From: Sutcliffiella halmapala
GTDB taxonomy: Bacteria; Bacillota; Bacilli; Bacillales; Bacillaceae_I
Assembly (NCBI RefSeq): GCF_002019665.1
Contig: NZ_KV917375.1
Coordinates: 3,266,702-3,330,701 of the forward strand
Direction of reading: 5' to 3'
DNA: 64,000 nt
Positions within the stretch are counted from its first letter, which is position 1. Every line of letters begins with the position of its first letter. Below are positions 15,511 to 23,439 of the stretch, one piece after another. Under the pieces are notes generated by a model. The model searched no databases. It was not told the DNA's origin and was given only the letters and a program-made list of their open reading frames with translations. The translations under genes and the position numbers were made by a program.

Positions 15511-15533
15511 CAAGATTCCCCTCCGAATTAATT

Positions 15534-16136
15534 TTATTTTGGACTCGTCTCCCAAGCACAAGCTCCCCAAAAATACATAAGTGTTGCTACAACTCCCAGT
15601 ACATTACCTTTTACACCTATCCGTAAAAGTCGTTTAGCTGCATCGGTGTACTTCCCTTCCGACATTAATTGCATAACAGTAGTTAAAGCAGTAATAGAGA
15701 AATATTGTTTGTATTCTTTAACGATTTTGTCTTGAATACACTTATCTAATGCAGGATTTTGCCCACGAACCCAAGGCTTCTTTTTTTGTGCTGAGCTACG
15801 AACCATAAGTTGACTACCAAACATCGGAGTCTCAATATACTCTTCTGGTTCACTATCAAAATATTGTATAAAGGATAAGAAATTATCCTTATCTCCTTTC
15901 AATATATCTAATTCTGGACTTGAACCATACTTTTCTTCAAACATCTCAAAATCTACTCCAATTTTATTACCGTATGCATCCTTTATTACAGCTGTTTCAA
16001 AGAGGAATTCCAATTGTTCCGCCACTTCTTCAATTAATTTTTCTTCCTCCGTAATCTCAGAAGCAGTTGCTACACCTGAAAAAGTACCTACCAGTAATAT
16101 AAAAACTAAGCTGAAAACTATTAAATTTTTTAACAC
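15534..16136 (-). CDS. Secreted hypothetical protein with hydrophobic C-terminal region
   Basis: A 200-residue protein, GTG start at 16136 with AAGGAG upstream. Signal peptide LIVFSLVFILLVGTFSG...ATA with a probable cleavage site near residue 25. The N-terminal mature part is acidic. From about residue 115 the composition changes to basic, then amphipathic/hydrophobic helices (ITALTTVMQLM; NVLGVVATLMYFWGACAW), with two Cys (in ALDKCIQDK and GACAW). This pro-region-plus-helical-toxin-like layout suggests a processed peptide, but this is inference. Coding density is low and AT content high around it. Confidence 0.5.
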   Translation of the reverse strand: MLKNLIVFSLVFILLVGTFSGVATASEITEEEKLIEEVAEQLEFLFETAVIKDAYGNKIGVDFEMFEEKYGSSPELDILKGDKDNFLSFIQYFDSEPEEYIETPMFGSQLMVRSSAQKKKPWVRGQNPALDKCIQDKIVKEYKQYFSITALTTVMQLMSEGKYTDAAKRLLRIGVKGNVLGVVATLMYFWGACAWETSPK

Positions 16137-16999
16137 CCGTCAAGACTCCTTTTTATGTAAAAATTGTTAATATATGAAAATATATCATTATGTTAATATA
16201 CTAACAAGGGTATAAAATCATAGTCTTTAATAGTGATATTTTACTATTTAAGGGTTTTTTAGATTTTGTAAGTAACTTATACCTATAATCAAAAATACTT
16301 ACTCCAATGAGACGAAGAAGAACGTATTTTGGTTCAAATAAAAAAACTTCCCAGAAGGTTAAATAATTATTTTAATAAAACGAACAATATTTTGCACCTT
16401 AATTCAACCAAAAAACCTACCGCTACCACTGGATCTTTGGTACTAGAAGCAGGTTAAGCTTACAAATTTTTATATGATATGAAAATTGCAAATAGTTTAG
16501 GAAACTCATCGCGTTCCTTTCAATCAATATATAAATAATTTAATTCATTTATTTCATAGCTATGTAATACATGTTTTTCATCTTACTTCTTCTAGCATCC
16601 ATACGATGTAAGCTCTGACGACTTCTTTAGTTATAATCAGGCTAAATCTTCTTTTTATCTAAGAATTCCAAGAGGATTTTGTGATTATTTCTGACTTCTC
16701 AACAGTGTTCTCAGCATTTTAATTCCTTCTGCAATTTTCATCTCCTTGAATTGCTCAAATAGATTTGTTATTGAAGAATTATTTCTTGATTCAATTCTTA
16801 AGAATTTAACTTATTTTCTCTTTCGTACGGACATAAAAAAACGCTTCCGTTATCGAATTTTTAGTTCTAATAAAGAAACGTCTTTTTAAAATCGGAACCC
16901 TACATTCTGGCTTATCGGAGAGTTACCTAGCTCTATTTGAAAATTATGTAAGAAGATTGTTTTATCAGTATTTATGATAAGTTAATTATAGGAAATTTC
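16137..16999. other. AT-rich stretch without recognisable genes
   Basis: About 860 bp. No frame with an RBS and plausible protein was found on either strand. It holds the promoter region of the secreted-protein gene at its left end and one weak hairpin-like segment near 16838-16890. It looks like decayed sequence. Confidence 0.5.
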
Positions 17000-17090
17000 A
17001 CCCCACCCCTGTCAAGGGCGTATTTTCTCGCTGACCTATTAGACATTAAAACTATTAAGCTGCATTTTCAATAATAAATAGACTTTGCTT
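17000..17090 (-). repeat. Degenerate partial copy of the tRNA-Val and its 5' flank
   Basis: CCTGTCAAGGGCGTATTTTC at 17008 onwards corresponds to CCTGTCAAGGACGTATTCTC in the tRNA at 14925. The similarity (roughly four bases in five) continues through the D arm, the 5' acceptor end and about 45 bp of flank (ATTAAGCTGCATTTTCAATA versus ATTAAGCTGTATAAGCAATA). The T arm and 3' acceptor half are absent, so it cannot be a functional tRNA. Confidence 0.75.
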
Positions 17091-17135
17091 TTGTCAAAGG
17101 AATTTCCAAATAATTATTAGGTTTTATTTTATTAA

Positions 17136-17453
17136 AAAGAGGCTGCGACAAAAGTGTTTTAGTCTAAGAAAAACCCGAACTAATTTGAGTTTTAAGATCA
17201 AATTAGTTCAGGTTTTTTATATGTTCAACTATACGTTTAATTTTCAGGCTACTTCAGCGGTTGATTGGAGTGCAAGACGAAGACTCCTGCGGGAGAAGTG
17301 GCCAATGTGAGACCCCGCAGGCGAAGCCGAGGAGGCTCACGGGTCACCCGCGGAAAGCGAAGTCTTGCACGGAAATCAATAGCGGTTTTTAGAGCCGGTA
17401 CTTAAATTGTTCGTCTTTTGTAAGCGTTTTTTTAGTTTTGTCCCATCCTCTTT
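17136..17453. mobile_element. 318-bp MITE-like element with inverted ends
   Basis: The ends AAAGAGGCTGCGACAAAAG (17136-17154) and, reading from the other side, AAAGAGGATGGGACAAAAC (17453-17435) match at 16 of 19 bases. Inside are a terminator-like hairpin (GAACTAATTTGA/TCAAATTAGTTC, 17168-17218) and a GC-rich palindromic core (about 17262-17395) with GTGCAAGAC/GTCTTGCAC arms, CCTGCGGG/CCCGCAG and CCGCGGAAAGCG blocks. The core is a dispersed repeat well known by appearance from Bacillaceae genomes. No coding capacity. Confidence 0.65.
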
Positions 17454-17455
17454 CC

Positions 17456-17764
17456 TCAACTATACTCGCTCTCTTTCTTCCCTGCTCCATAAGCATCAAT
17501 CATTAAGAGGATTGCTGTAACAGTATGTAAGGCCCACCCTAATATTGGAATCCAAGCTAAGCAAGATGTGACAATACCCCAAATACTTCCGTGCTTTTTC
17601 TCTCCATCTTGTACACTAAACACTAACGTTATTATGTGCAGCACTAGAAGAATTCCAAGCGGCGCATATGCAAGTGATAAAACGGTGATACCTCCAATAA
17701 TCGGAATCGCCAAGAAAGCTTCTAGGCCACCAGTTACCCATTTCAAAGTAGTCGAGACTTTCAT
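17456..17764 (-). CDS. Three-helix membrane protein, 102 aa
   Basis: Small integral membrane protein with three hydrophobic segments: ALAIPIIGGITVLSLAYAP-like (residues about 14-36, here FLAIPIIGGITVL), GILLVLHIITLVFSV, and a longer IWGIVTSCLAWIPILGWALHTV region that may be one or two helices. Starts at ATG 17764 after GGAGGGGAATGA. Family not recognised; the pattern is like small DUF proteins of Bacillus (for example 4-TM 'YrvD/DUF4190'-like), but I cannot assign it. Its stop codon lies 3 bp from the end of the repeat element. Confidence 0.55.
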   Translation of the reverse strand: MKVSTTLKWVTGGLEAFLAIPIIGGITVLSLAYAPLGILLVLHIITLVFSVQDGEKKHGSIWGIVTSCLAWIPILGWALHTVTAILLMIDAYGAGKKESEYS

Positions 17765-17942
17765 TCATTCCCCTCCAACCTAAATCACTTCAAAAATAAT
17801 TATCCTATACTTTAGTATATTCCTCAACTAGAAAACAATAACTGGAATATAAGTTCGTATTTTCTTATATAGCCTCTGTTAAACAGAGGTCTCGTATAAA
17901 AAAACATATGTTCGCATATGCTATTTGTAGGAGGTGTAAAAA

Positions 17943-18170
17943 ATGATGCAATTATTGAATTGGTATTGTGATGCAAAAAAAACCATAGAGATTATTTATA
18001 TCGCAAAAACCGGTACCATTACCCAAAGGAAAATTACAATACTACACACGCTAGATAAAAGTATTGTAGCTTATTGTCACTTGCGCGGAACAAAGAGGAC
18101 ATTCCTATTAGAAAATATACTTTCCTTTTCTCCTTATACTAAAAAGAGAAAAAATGATTCCGCCATCTAA
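17943..18170 (+). CDS. Stand-alone WYL-domain-like protein, 75 aa
   Basis: The sequence IEIIYIAKTGTITQRKITIL...SIVAYCHLRGTKRTFLLENILSFSP follows the WYL pattern (I.I.Y....G..S.R.I......L.AYC.LR...R.F.L..I). WYL domains sense nucleotide or ssDNA ligands and are usually fused to HTH regulators; here the domain is alone, with neither HTH nor WCX extension. Start ATG 17943 with GGAGGTGTAAAAA. A CCTCTGT/ACAGAGG hairpin lies upstream at 17873-17889. Same strand as, and about 95 bp before, the HD gene. Confidence 0.6.
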   Translation: MMQLLNWYCDAKKTIEIIYIAKTGTITQRKITILHTLDKSIVAYCHLRGTKRTFLLENILSFSPYTKKRKNDSAI

Positions 18171-18265
18171 TTTCCACTATTGTCCTATTGTCAATATCCC
18201 TCCAATTATGATATTCTATAAAGTAATATATTTTTATTACTTATCCAAAAAGGGAGGAGAATTAC

Positions 18266-18817
18266 ATGCGAGATGTCACATTAACTGAATTATTTCAACA
18301 TCCAATTACAAAGAAACATTTACAACGCTCTGGTATCGCACATGCCATTGAAGTAGCTTATAATGCCTTTCATTTGGCCTTTAAATACAATGTGAGTGTT
18401 GATTTAGCGACAAAGGCTGCATTACTCCATGATATCGGGCATTACGAATGGTACCGCCAAGGAAAATGGGATTATGAACAATACAGAAAAAATGATATTC
18501 ATGCTATTAAAGGGGCAGAACGTGCGCACAAGCTTTTAGTTCGATTGGGTGAAAATCCACAAAACGCAAAGTTGATTTCTGTTGCCATCCTCTTGCATAC
18601 CGATTCCTATTTACCAGAGGTTGATATAAAACGAAGTCCATTGCAAAAGGTTGTAAAACTTGCTGATGAAATGGATGAAGAACAAGGTGGCAACCACCAC
18701 TATAAACAAATCGATCAAATCACCGCACTCGAGAAAATTCAGCAGCTGGATCAGCTTGTCGACCACCATCTACCAAAGCAACAACTCCAACAAAACAACC
18801 AGGAAAAGCTAATGTAA
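18266..18817 (+). CDS. HD-domain phosphohydrolase
   Basis: A 183-residue protein with HD superfamily metal-binding residues: an early His (GIAHAIEVAYNAF), the LLHDIGHYEW His-Asp pair, DIHAIKGAERA, and a C-terminal VKLADEMDEEQ Asp. Such enzymes hydrolyse phosphomonoesters or nucleotides; the specific substrate is not evident. GGGAGGAGAATTAC is the RBS. The C-terminal 30 residues are Gln-rich (KQQLQQNNQ). A hairpin follows. Confidence 0.75.
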   Translation: MRDVTLTELFQHPITKKHLQRSGIAHAIEVAYNAFHLAFKYNVSVDLATKAALLHDIGHYEWYRQGKWDYEQYRKNDIHAIKGAERAHKLLVRLGENPQNAKLISVAILLHTDSYLPEVDIKRSPLQKVVKLADEMDEEQGGNHHYKQIDQITALEKIQQLDQLVDHHLPKQQLQQNNQEKLM

Positions 18818-18837
18818 TTCAACTCACACAAAAATAA

Positions 18838-18863
18838 AGAGGTAGTAAAAGCTACCACCTCTT
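18838..18863 (+). terminator. Probable terminator after the HD gene
   Basis: GGTAG pairs with CTACC in an imperfect AGAGGTAG...CTACCACCTCT hairpin between convergent genes; T run weak. Confidence 0.45.
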
Positions 18864-18885
18864 CTATGAACAAAAATGTAATCCC

Positions 18886-19770
18886 TTACTTTTTACCCTC
18901 ATATAAATAATAGTCATAGCCACTTAACTTTTGAAAACCAACAGCTTCATATAATTTTAATGCATTACTATTTTTCACATCCACGTCTAGTCTTATCTTT
19001 CTACTAGGATGTTTTTCCTCGATACGTTCTATTGCCATTTTAAGGATTTCCCTACCTATACCTTTTCCTCTTTTATTCGGTGTGACCGTAAAGGCACTGA
19101 TATACATTGCACTTTCTTCGTCTGAGATAGTTAAAGTTGCAATTCCCTGATCTTGATCTTTAATAATATAAAGTTCAAAGCCATCTTTGGATAAATTACG
19201 CTTTAGTAAAGGCAGTATGCTATCATCTGATTGGTCGAAATCAAACCCATCCCTAAATAGCTGCACAATCACTTGAATATCCGCTGCTTCCGCTGGTTTG
19301 AACTCCAGTATTATATCCTTCGCGATTGCTTTACTATTCATTTCAAAGAATTCCATCGTATATTCTGAAAAAGAATAGCTTACCGCTAGTTTTTTCATTA
19401 AGCCTTTCGCCGCAACTGAGTTCGCGGGGCAGACAAGTAATATTTCATTAACCTCTCGCTCATGACAAATTTGCCAAGCCTTTTCTAGTAACAATCCAAA
19501 TCTACCTTGGCTCCGGTAAGCGGGATGTACCATACCAGCGATTTCTACCTTTTTCTTATCGACAAAGGAATAAATACCTAGAAATCCTACTAGAACCATC
19601 TTTTCATACGCCAGCAATAGATTTAGTTGGCCATCTTCCGCTTTTTTCAGCATTGATAGATTGATACTTGTACTAATAGCCAGTTGATCATGCTCTTCAC
19701 AAAGCTTCATTAAATGAACTACATGTTGGTATTCTTCTGTAGATAAGCTAGTCATTTTATCTATTCTCAT
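18886..19770 (-). CDS. Tandem GNAT N-acetyltransferase
   Basis: A 294-residue protein with two GNAT folds. The first half has VEIAGMVHPAYRSQGRFGLLL and the second AFTVTPNKRGKGIGREILKMAIE, each containing the acetyl-CoA pyrophosphate-binding R/Q-x-x-G-x-G/A region; the second half ends with the usual NALKLYEAVGFQKLSGYDYYLY. The motif of the first domain is degenerate (RSQGRFG), so only the second may bind acetyl-CoA well. Single gene; substrate unknown. Confidence 0.75.
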   Translation of the reverse strand: MRIDKMTSLSTEEYQHVVHLMKLCEEHDQLAISTSINLSMLKKAEDGQLNLLLAYEKMVLVGFLGIYSFVDKKKVEIAGMVHPAYRSQGRFGLLLEKAWQICHEREVNEILLVCPANSVAAKGLMKKLAVSYSFSEYTMEFFEMNSKAIAKDIILEFKPAEAADIQVIVQLFRDGFDFDQSDDSILPLLKRNLSKDGFELYIIKDQDQGIATLTISDEESAMYISAFTVTPNKRGKGIGREILKMAIERIEEKHPSRKIRLDVDVKNSNALKLYEAVGFQKLSGYDYYLYEGKK

Positions 19771-19854
19771 TGATTATTGCTCCCATTTTGATTATTTATT
19801 TCAGTTTTCACTTACAAAATATTCTACTCTTAAAATAAGGTGCCAACGTTAAAC

Positions 19855-19925
19855 ATCCTGTTGATTCCCATTCTAGACGGCAGCGATAACACGCTTCCTA
19901 GTAGGCCACTTGCGAAGAATCAAAT
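19855..19925. repeat. Degenerate remnant of the dispersed GC-rich repeat
   Basis: CCTGTTGATTCCCATTCTAG ... ACGCTTCC ... AAGAATCAA resembles a worn copy of the repeat family seen at 17262 and 10345. Weak support. Confidence 0.3.
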
Positions 19926-19955
19926 AAAAAAACACCCATAATTATATGAGTGTTC
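19925..19955 (-). terminator. Rho-independent terminator of the SCO gene
   Basis: AACACCCATA pairs (one G-T) with TATGAGTGTT; a run of seven T follows on the minus strand. Confidence 0.75.
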
Positions 19956-19992
19956 GACATATACTGTTTGTTTCCCTTTAATTAGTGCGACA

Positions 19993-20583
19993 CTAGTTCG
20001 TAACCTTTTTTACATCTTCCATGATCTCTTCCAATGGAACATCCAGTCCACTGTATTGTTCACGCACATACCCTTCCTTGTCTACTAAGAAAATACCAGT
20101 GCTGTGCATATATTGATCAGACCCTTCTTCCTTTGCAGCTGGAACCATAAAAGACACATTGGCGAATTTTTCAATCGTCTCTTGATCATATCCTGTTACA
20201 AAATCCCAATTTGCATAATCTGCTTCAAACCGGTCGCCATACTCTTTTAAGATATCTGATGTATCTTCAGCAGGATCTATACTAAAGGAAACAATCGATA
20301 TATCTAACCCTTCCTCCACTAACTCACGTTGGACTTTTGCCATATTGGCTGTCATCGGCGGACAAACTGTGTCACAGTTTGTGAAAATAAAATTAGCTAG
20401 CCAAAACTCACCTTTTTTATCCGAAGTAATAAATGCTTCTTCATCTTGGTTTATTCCCTCAAGCTCGCTTACTTCTAGTTTCATAGAAAATTCCTCATCT
20501 AGATTTACTTCCTTGTCAGCTCCGCATGCCGTTAATAAAATGAAAAATGATATCAACCCACATGCTCTAAAAAATGGTTTCAA
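19993..20583 (-). CDS. ypmQ: SCO1/SenC family copper metallochaperone lipoprotein (YpmQ-like)
   Basis: Membrane-anchored thiol protein that delivers copper to, or reduces, the CuA site of cytochrome c oxidase. Visible: lipoprotein signal peptide with lipobox LTAC (Cys20), the TNCDTVCPPM copper motif (Cys70, Cys74) and the conserved His160 in QYMHSTG. The 196-residue length is normal for BsSCO. The start is TTG at 20583, eight to nine bases after GGGAGGT. Monocistronic with its own terminator. The gene symbol is by family and genus parallel. Confidence 0.85.
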   Translation of the reverse strand: MKPFFRACGLISFFILLTACGADKEVNLDEEFSMKLEVSELEGINQDEEAFITSDKKGEFWLANFIFTNCDTVCPPMTANMAKVQRELVEEGLDISIVSFSIDPAEDTSDILKEYGDRFEADYANWDFVTGYDQETIEKFANVSFMVPAAKEEGSDQYMHSTGIFLVDKEGYVREQYSGLDVPLEEIMEDVKKVTN

Positions 20584-20610
20584 TTATAAGACCTCCCACT
20601 CAAACTATAG

Positions 20611-20641
20611 AAAAAGTGTCGAGACTATTATAGCCCGACAC
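20611..20641 (-). terminator. Terminator of the ABC transporter operon
   Basis: GTGTCG (20616-20621) pairs with CGACAC (20636-20641); TTTTTC follows on the minus strand. Confidence 0.7.
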
Positions 20642-20653
20642 CCATCTTTAGTG

Positions 20654-21652
20654 CTAGTTAATAAACTCCGTATCAATAAGATCTTTAAAATCTGGCTTTT
20701 CCTTTAAGAATTTCAAATCAAAAGATGAATTGGCAAACTCTTGGATAACCTCTGCATCTACTTCATGTGTGAAACGAATTCTTTCCCAGGCACTATCCAC
20801 TACTTCTTTTGAAAGTTCTTGATTGGTCGAATCTTTGATAGATTTAATTGCTATTTCTTTTGATTCCTCTGGGTTCTCCGAAATAAAATCAACGGATTCG
20901 CGATGCGCTTGAACTAGTTTTTCTACTAATGCTTTCTTTTCATCTATTAACTTACCAGTTGTGACGAAAATCGTATTAGGCAACGTCGTACCAAAGGAAA
21001 TTTCATTGCTATCAACTAAGATTTTTGCTCCATGCTCAATTGATAATAAAGAGGCCCACGGTTCTGGCACTGCTGCTGCATCCACTTGCTTCGATTCAAA
21101 CATCCCGCCATATTGTGCTGGATTTCCAGTAACATGCTTCATTGATCCACCAATACGTGCGGAGGATAAACCGAAGTCTTTCAAGAAAGTTTCCATCTGA
21201 ACATCATGGGTACATCCTACTCCAGGGGTAATAAAGGTGGCACCATCTAGTTCTTCCACGGATGTTATTCCACTCTCCTTACTAGCAATAATCACGGTTC
21301 CACCAGAAGAGGCACCTGCAACGATTTTTACATCTGCACCACTCGTATAGTTATTCATAACTGGAGCAGGACCCACTAAACCTGCATCTATATCCCCTGT
21401 TTTTAATGCTGTCATGAATGCACCACCATCTGGGAATGTTTTATATTCCAATGTGTAATCTTCCCCTAAAGCCTTCTCATATAATGCTTTCTCACGTGCT
21501 ACCATCGCTGGAACGTGATCGATATTAGGAAAATACCCGATTACTACTTTTTGTTTTCCATCAGCAGAACTGCCACTTGAAGAACCACATCCACTTAGTA
21601 CCCCTATTACTAACAGCATAATAGCACTCATAATTAGCCAACCTTTTTTCAT
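20654..21652 (-). CDS. ABC transporter substrate-binding lipoprotein (SsuA/TauA/NrtA type)
   Basis: A 332-residue binding protein with lipobox LSGC (Cys22) and the family's N-terminal pattern VVIGYFPNIDHVPAMVAREK. Later blocks DIDAGLVGPAPVMNNY and FITPGVGCTHDVQMETFL are typical of the nitrate/sulfonate/taurine group. It captures the ligand outside the membrane and delivers it to the permease at 21676. Last gene of a three-gene operon (ATPase, permease, binding protein). The ligand could be an aliphatic sulfonate or another small anion; nothing here decides it. No ssuD/ssuE monooxygenase genes accompany it. Confidence 0.8.
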   Translation of the reverse strand: MKKGWLIMSAIMLLVIGVLSGCGSSSGSSADGKQKVVIGYFPNIDHVPAMVAREKALYEKALGEDYTLEYKTFPDGGAFMTALKTGDIDAGLVGPAPVMNNYTSGADVKIVAGASSGGTVIIASKESGITSVEELDGATFITPGVGCTHDVQMETFLKDFGLSSARIGGSMKHVTGNPAQYGGMFESKQVDAAAVPEPWASLLSIEHGAKILVDSNEISFGTTLPNTIFVTTGKLIDEKKALVEKLVQAHRESVDFISENPEESKEIAIKSIKDSTNQELSKEVVDSAWERIRFTHEVDAEVIQEFANSSFDLKFLKEKPDFKDLIDTEFIN

Positions 21653-21675
21653 CGTTCTTCCTCCCTATTATCTAA

Positions 21676-22431
21676 TTAAGATTCTAAGCCCCAGCGGCGA
21701 ATAACATTTTTCTCAAAGCGCTGGAAGATGACTAAGTCTACGACAGAACCAATTACACAAATAATGATAATGACACCAAAAACTAAGCTCATTTGTCCAA
21801 AGTCTGCAGCGTACTTTAAGGTATATCCTAAACCAGGTCCCATACTAAGTAGCTCCGCTGCCATTAAGGCTCTCCAAGCAAATGCCCAAGCGAGTCTTGC
21901 TCCTGTCACTGCATATGGAACAGAGGCAGGTAATATGATTTTCCAAAACAATTCAATACCAGAAGCCCCCATTGTGGAAGCAGCTTTTATATAAAGTGGT
22001 GGGACACTCTTAATCCCCATCCTCATATTTATTGTCATGACTAAGGTTCCACCGAGTGTGACGATAAATATAATCGCTGTTTCATTAAAACCAAACCAGA
22101 TTATCGCAAGTGGTAACCATACAATACTCGGTACACTTTGTAAGGCAAGAACCAATGTGCCAAGTGTCTCATCTGCTGACTTCGATTTGGCCAGCCAAAT
22201 GCCGAGTAATGTACCTATTATTAAGGCAAGGCCTAAACCGACCCCCAATCGTTTAAAGCTGGCAAATAAATCATAGAGAAGCGTTTTATCTGAGAAGCCA
22301 AAATATAATGCTTCTGCAATATCAGTTGGTTTTGGCATCACAGCTGGAGACCAACCGATGATGCGAATGGTTACTTCCCAAACGATAAATAAGGTGGCAA
22401 AGAATAGTAGACGCTTTACTCCTGCTTTCAT
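21676..22431 (-). CDS. ABC transporter permease (SsuC/TauC type)
   Basis: A 251-residue inner-membrane permease with about six helices. The BPD_transp_1 signature is present: the EAA-like loop AASTMGASGIELFWKIILP contacts the ATPase. The N-terminus is typical (RLLFFATLFIVWEVTIRI). The first four bases of its reading frame overlap the end of the ATPase gene (ATGA, 22428-22431), implying coupled translation. Confidence 0.85.
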   Translation of the reverse strand: MKAGVKRLLFFATLFIVWEVTIRIIGWSPAVMPKPTDIAEALYFGFSDKTLLYDLFASFKRLGVGLGLALIIGTLLGIWLAKSKSADETLGTLVLALQSVPSIVWLPLAIIWFGFNETAIIFIVTLGGTLVMTINMRMGIKSVPPLYIKAASTMGASGIELFWKIILPASVPYAVTGARLAWAFAWRALMAAELLSMGPGLGYTLKYAADFGQMSLVFGVIIIICVIGSVVDLVIFQRFEKNVIRRWGLES

Positions 22432-23201
22432 TGCCTCAACTCCTCTTTCACGACTTTATCTATTTCTTTTTCAAGGATTGCGCTAATTTCTGCTTCTAGC
22501 TTGGTAATTTGGATGTTTGTTCTTGTGCGAGGTCTTGGCGTATCTATCTTCATATCGGCTAGGATGGTTCCAGGTCGGGTACCCATCACTAGAATTCTGT
22601 CAGATAGCTTAAGCGATTCATGGATACTATGTGTGACAAATAAGACAGTTTTTTTCGTTTGAAGCCAAATTGTTTCTAACTCTTGCTGCAGCCGCAAACG
22701 CGTTTGTTCATCTAAGGCACCGAACGGTTCATCCATTAATAACACAGCTGGGTCCATTGCTAAGGCACGGGCTATCGATACTCTTTGCTGCATTCCGCCT
22801 GATAATTCGTGAGGATATTGTGTGAGGCTACTTCCAAGTTGGACCATTTTTAAATAATGTTGTGCTCTATTGTAGCGTTCCTCTTTATTTTTCATATCTC
22901 GAATTGCAAAGAGAACATTTTCTTCCACTGTCATCCACGGGAAAAGCGCTGCCTGCTGGAATACCATTCCTCTGTCTTTTCCTGGTTTCTTTATACTTGA
23001 GCCCTTTAATAGGATTTCTCCACTTGTAGGTTTCAAAAGTCCAGCAACCATAGAAAGGAGAGTCGATTTACCACAACCAGACGGTCCTAAAATTGAAACA
23101 AATTCTCCTTCCTCGATAACAACATTTATGGAAGATAAAACAGTCGTCTCCACATTGTTTTGCACATACTGCTTTGATATATTAGAAAGCTGTAAAAACA
23201 T
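22428..23201 (-). CDS. ABC transporter ATP-binding protein (SsuB/TauB type)
   Basis: A 257-residue ATPase with Walker A GPSGCGKST, Q-loop VFQQAALFPW, signature LSGGMQQRVSIARAL, Walker B VLLMDEPFGALDEQ and H-loop TVLFVTHSIHESL. Together with the permease and lipoprotein it forms a nitrate/sulfonate/taurine-type importer. Start ATG 23201 with AGTAGGTG. First gene of the operon; a sigma-A-like promoter lies at 23263-23290. Confidence 0.9.
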   Translation of the reverse strand: MFLQLSNISKQYVQNNVETTVLSSINVVIEEGEFVSILGPSGCGKSTLLSMVAGLLKPTSGEILLKGSSIKKPGKDRGMVFQQAALFPWMTVEENVLFAIRDMKNKEERYNRAQHYLKMVQLGSSLTQYPHELSGGMQQRVSIARALAMDPAVLLMDEPFGALDEQTRLRLQQELETIWLQTKKTVLFVTHSIHESLKLSDRILVMGTRPGTILADMKIDTPRPRTRTNIQITKLEAEISAILEKEIDKVVKEELRQ

Positions 23202-23262
23202 TCGAACACCTACTTCATTTTTAATTCATATAAAAATAATCGGAATAATTGGATTAAGATAC

Positions 23263-23290
23263 ATTATATAACCTATGTTTTTTTCGTCAA
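23263..23290 (-). promoter_or_regulatory. Sigma-A-like promoter of the ABC operon
   Basis: On the minus strand TTGACG (23290-23285), 16-base spacer, TATAAT (23268-23263), about 60 bases upstream of the first gene. No riboswitch-like structure was noticed in the leader. Confidence 0.6.
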
Positions 23291-23439
23291 CATATTTACA
23301 GAAAAAAATAGAAATATTATTACTTTTTCGAATAATAATCATCAGGCTATCCATTCCTCCTTTTGGACAAGAATATGGTATGATAATGGTTAAAGCGCTT
23401 ACCAGAGTGGAATAAGACATCATAGGAGGTTTATACTAA

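Noticed and set aside
17000-17045. Second functional tRNA
   Set aside because: T arm and 3' acceptor strand are missing and the D arm is mutated.
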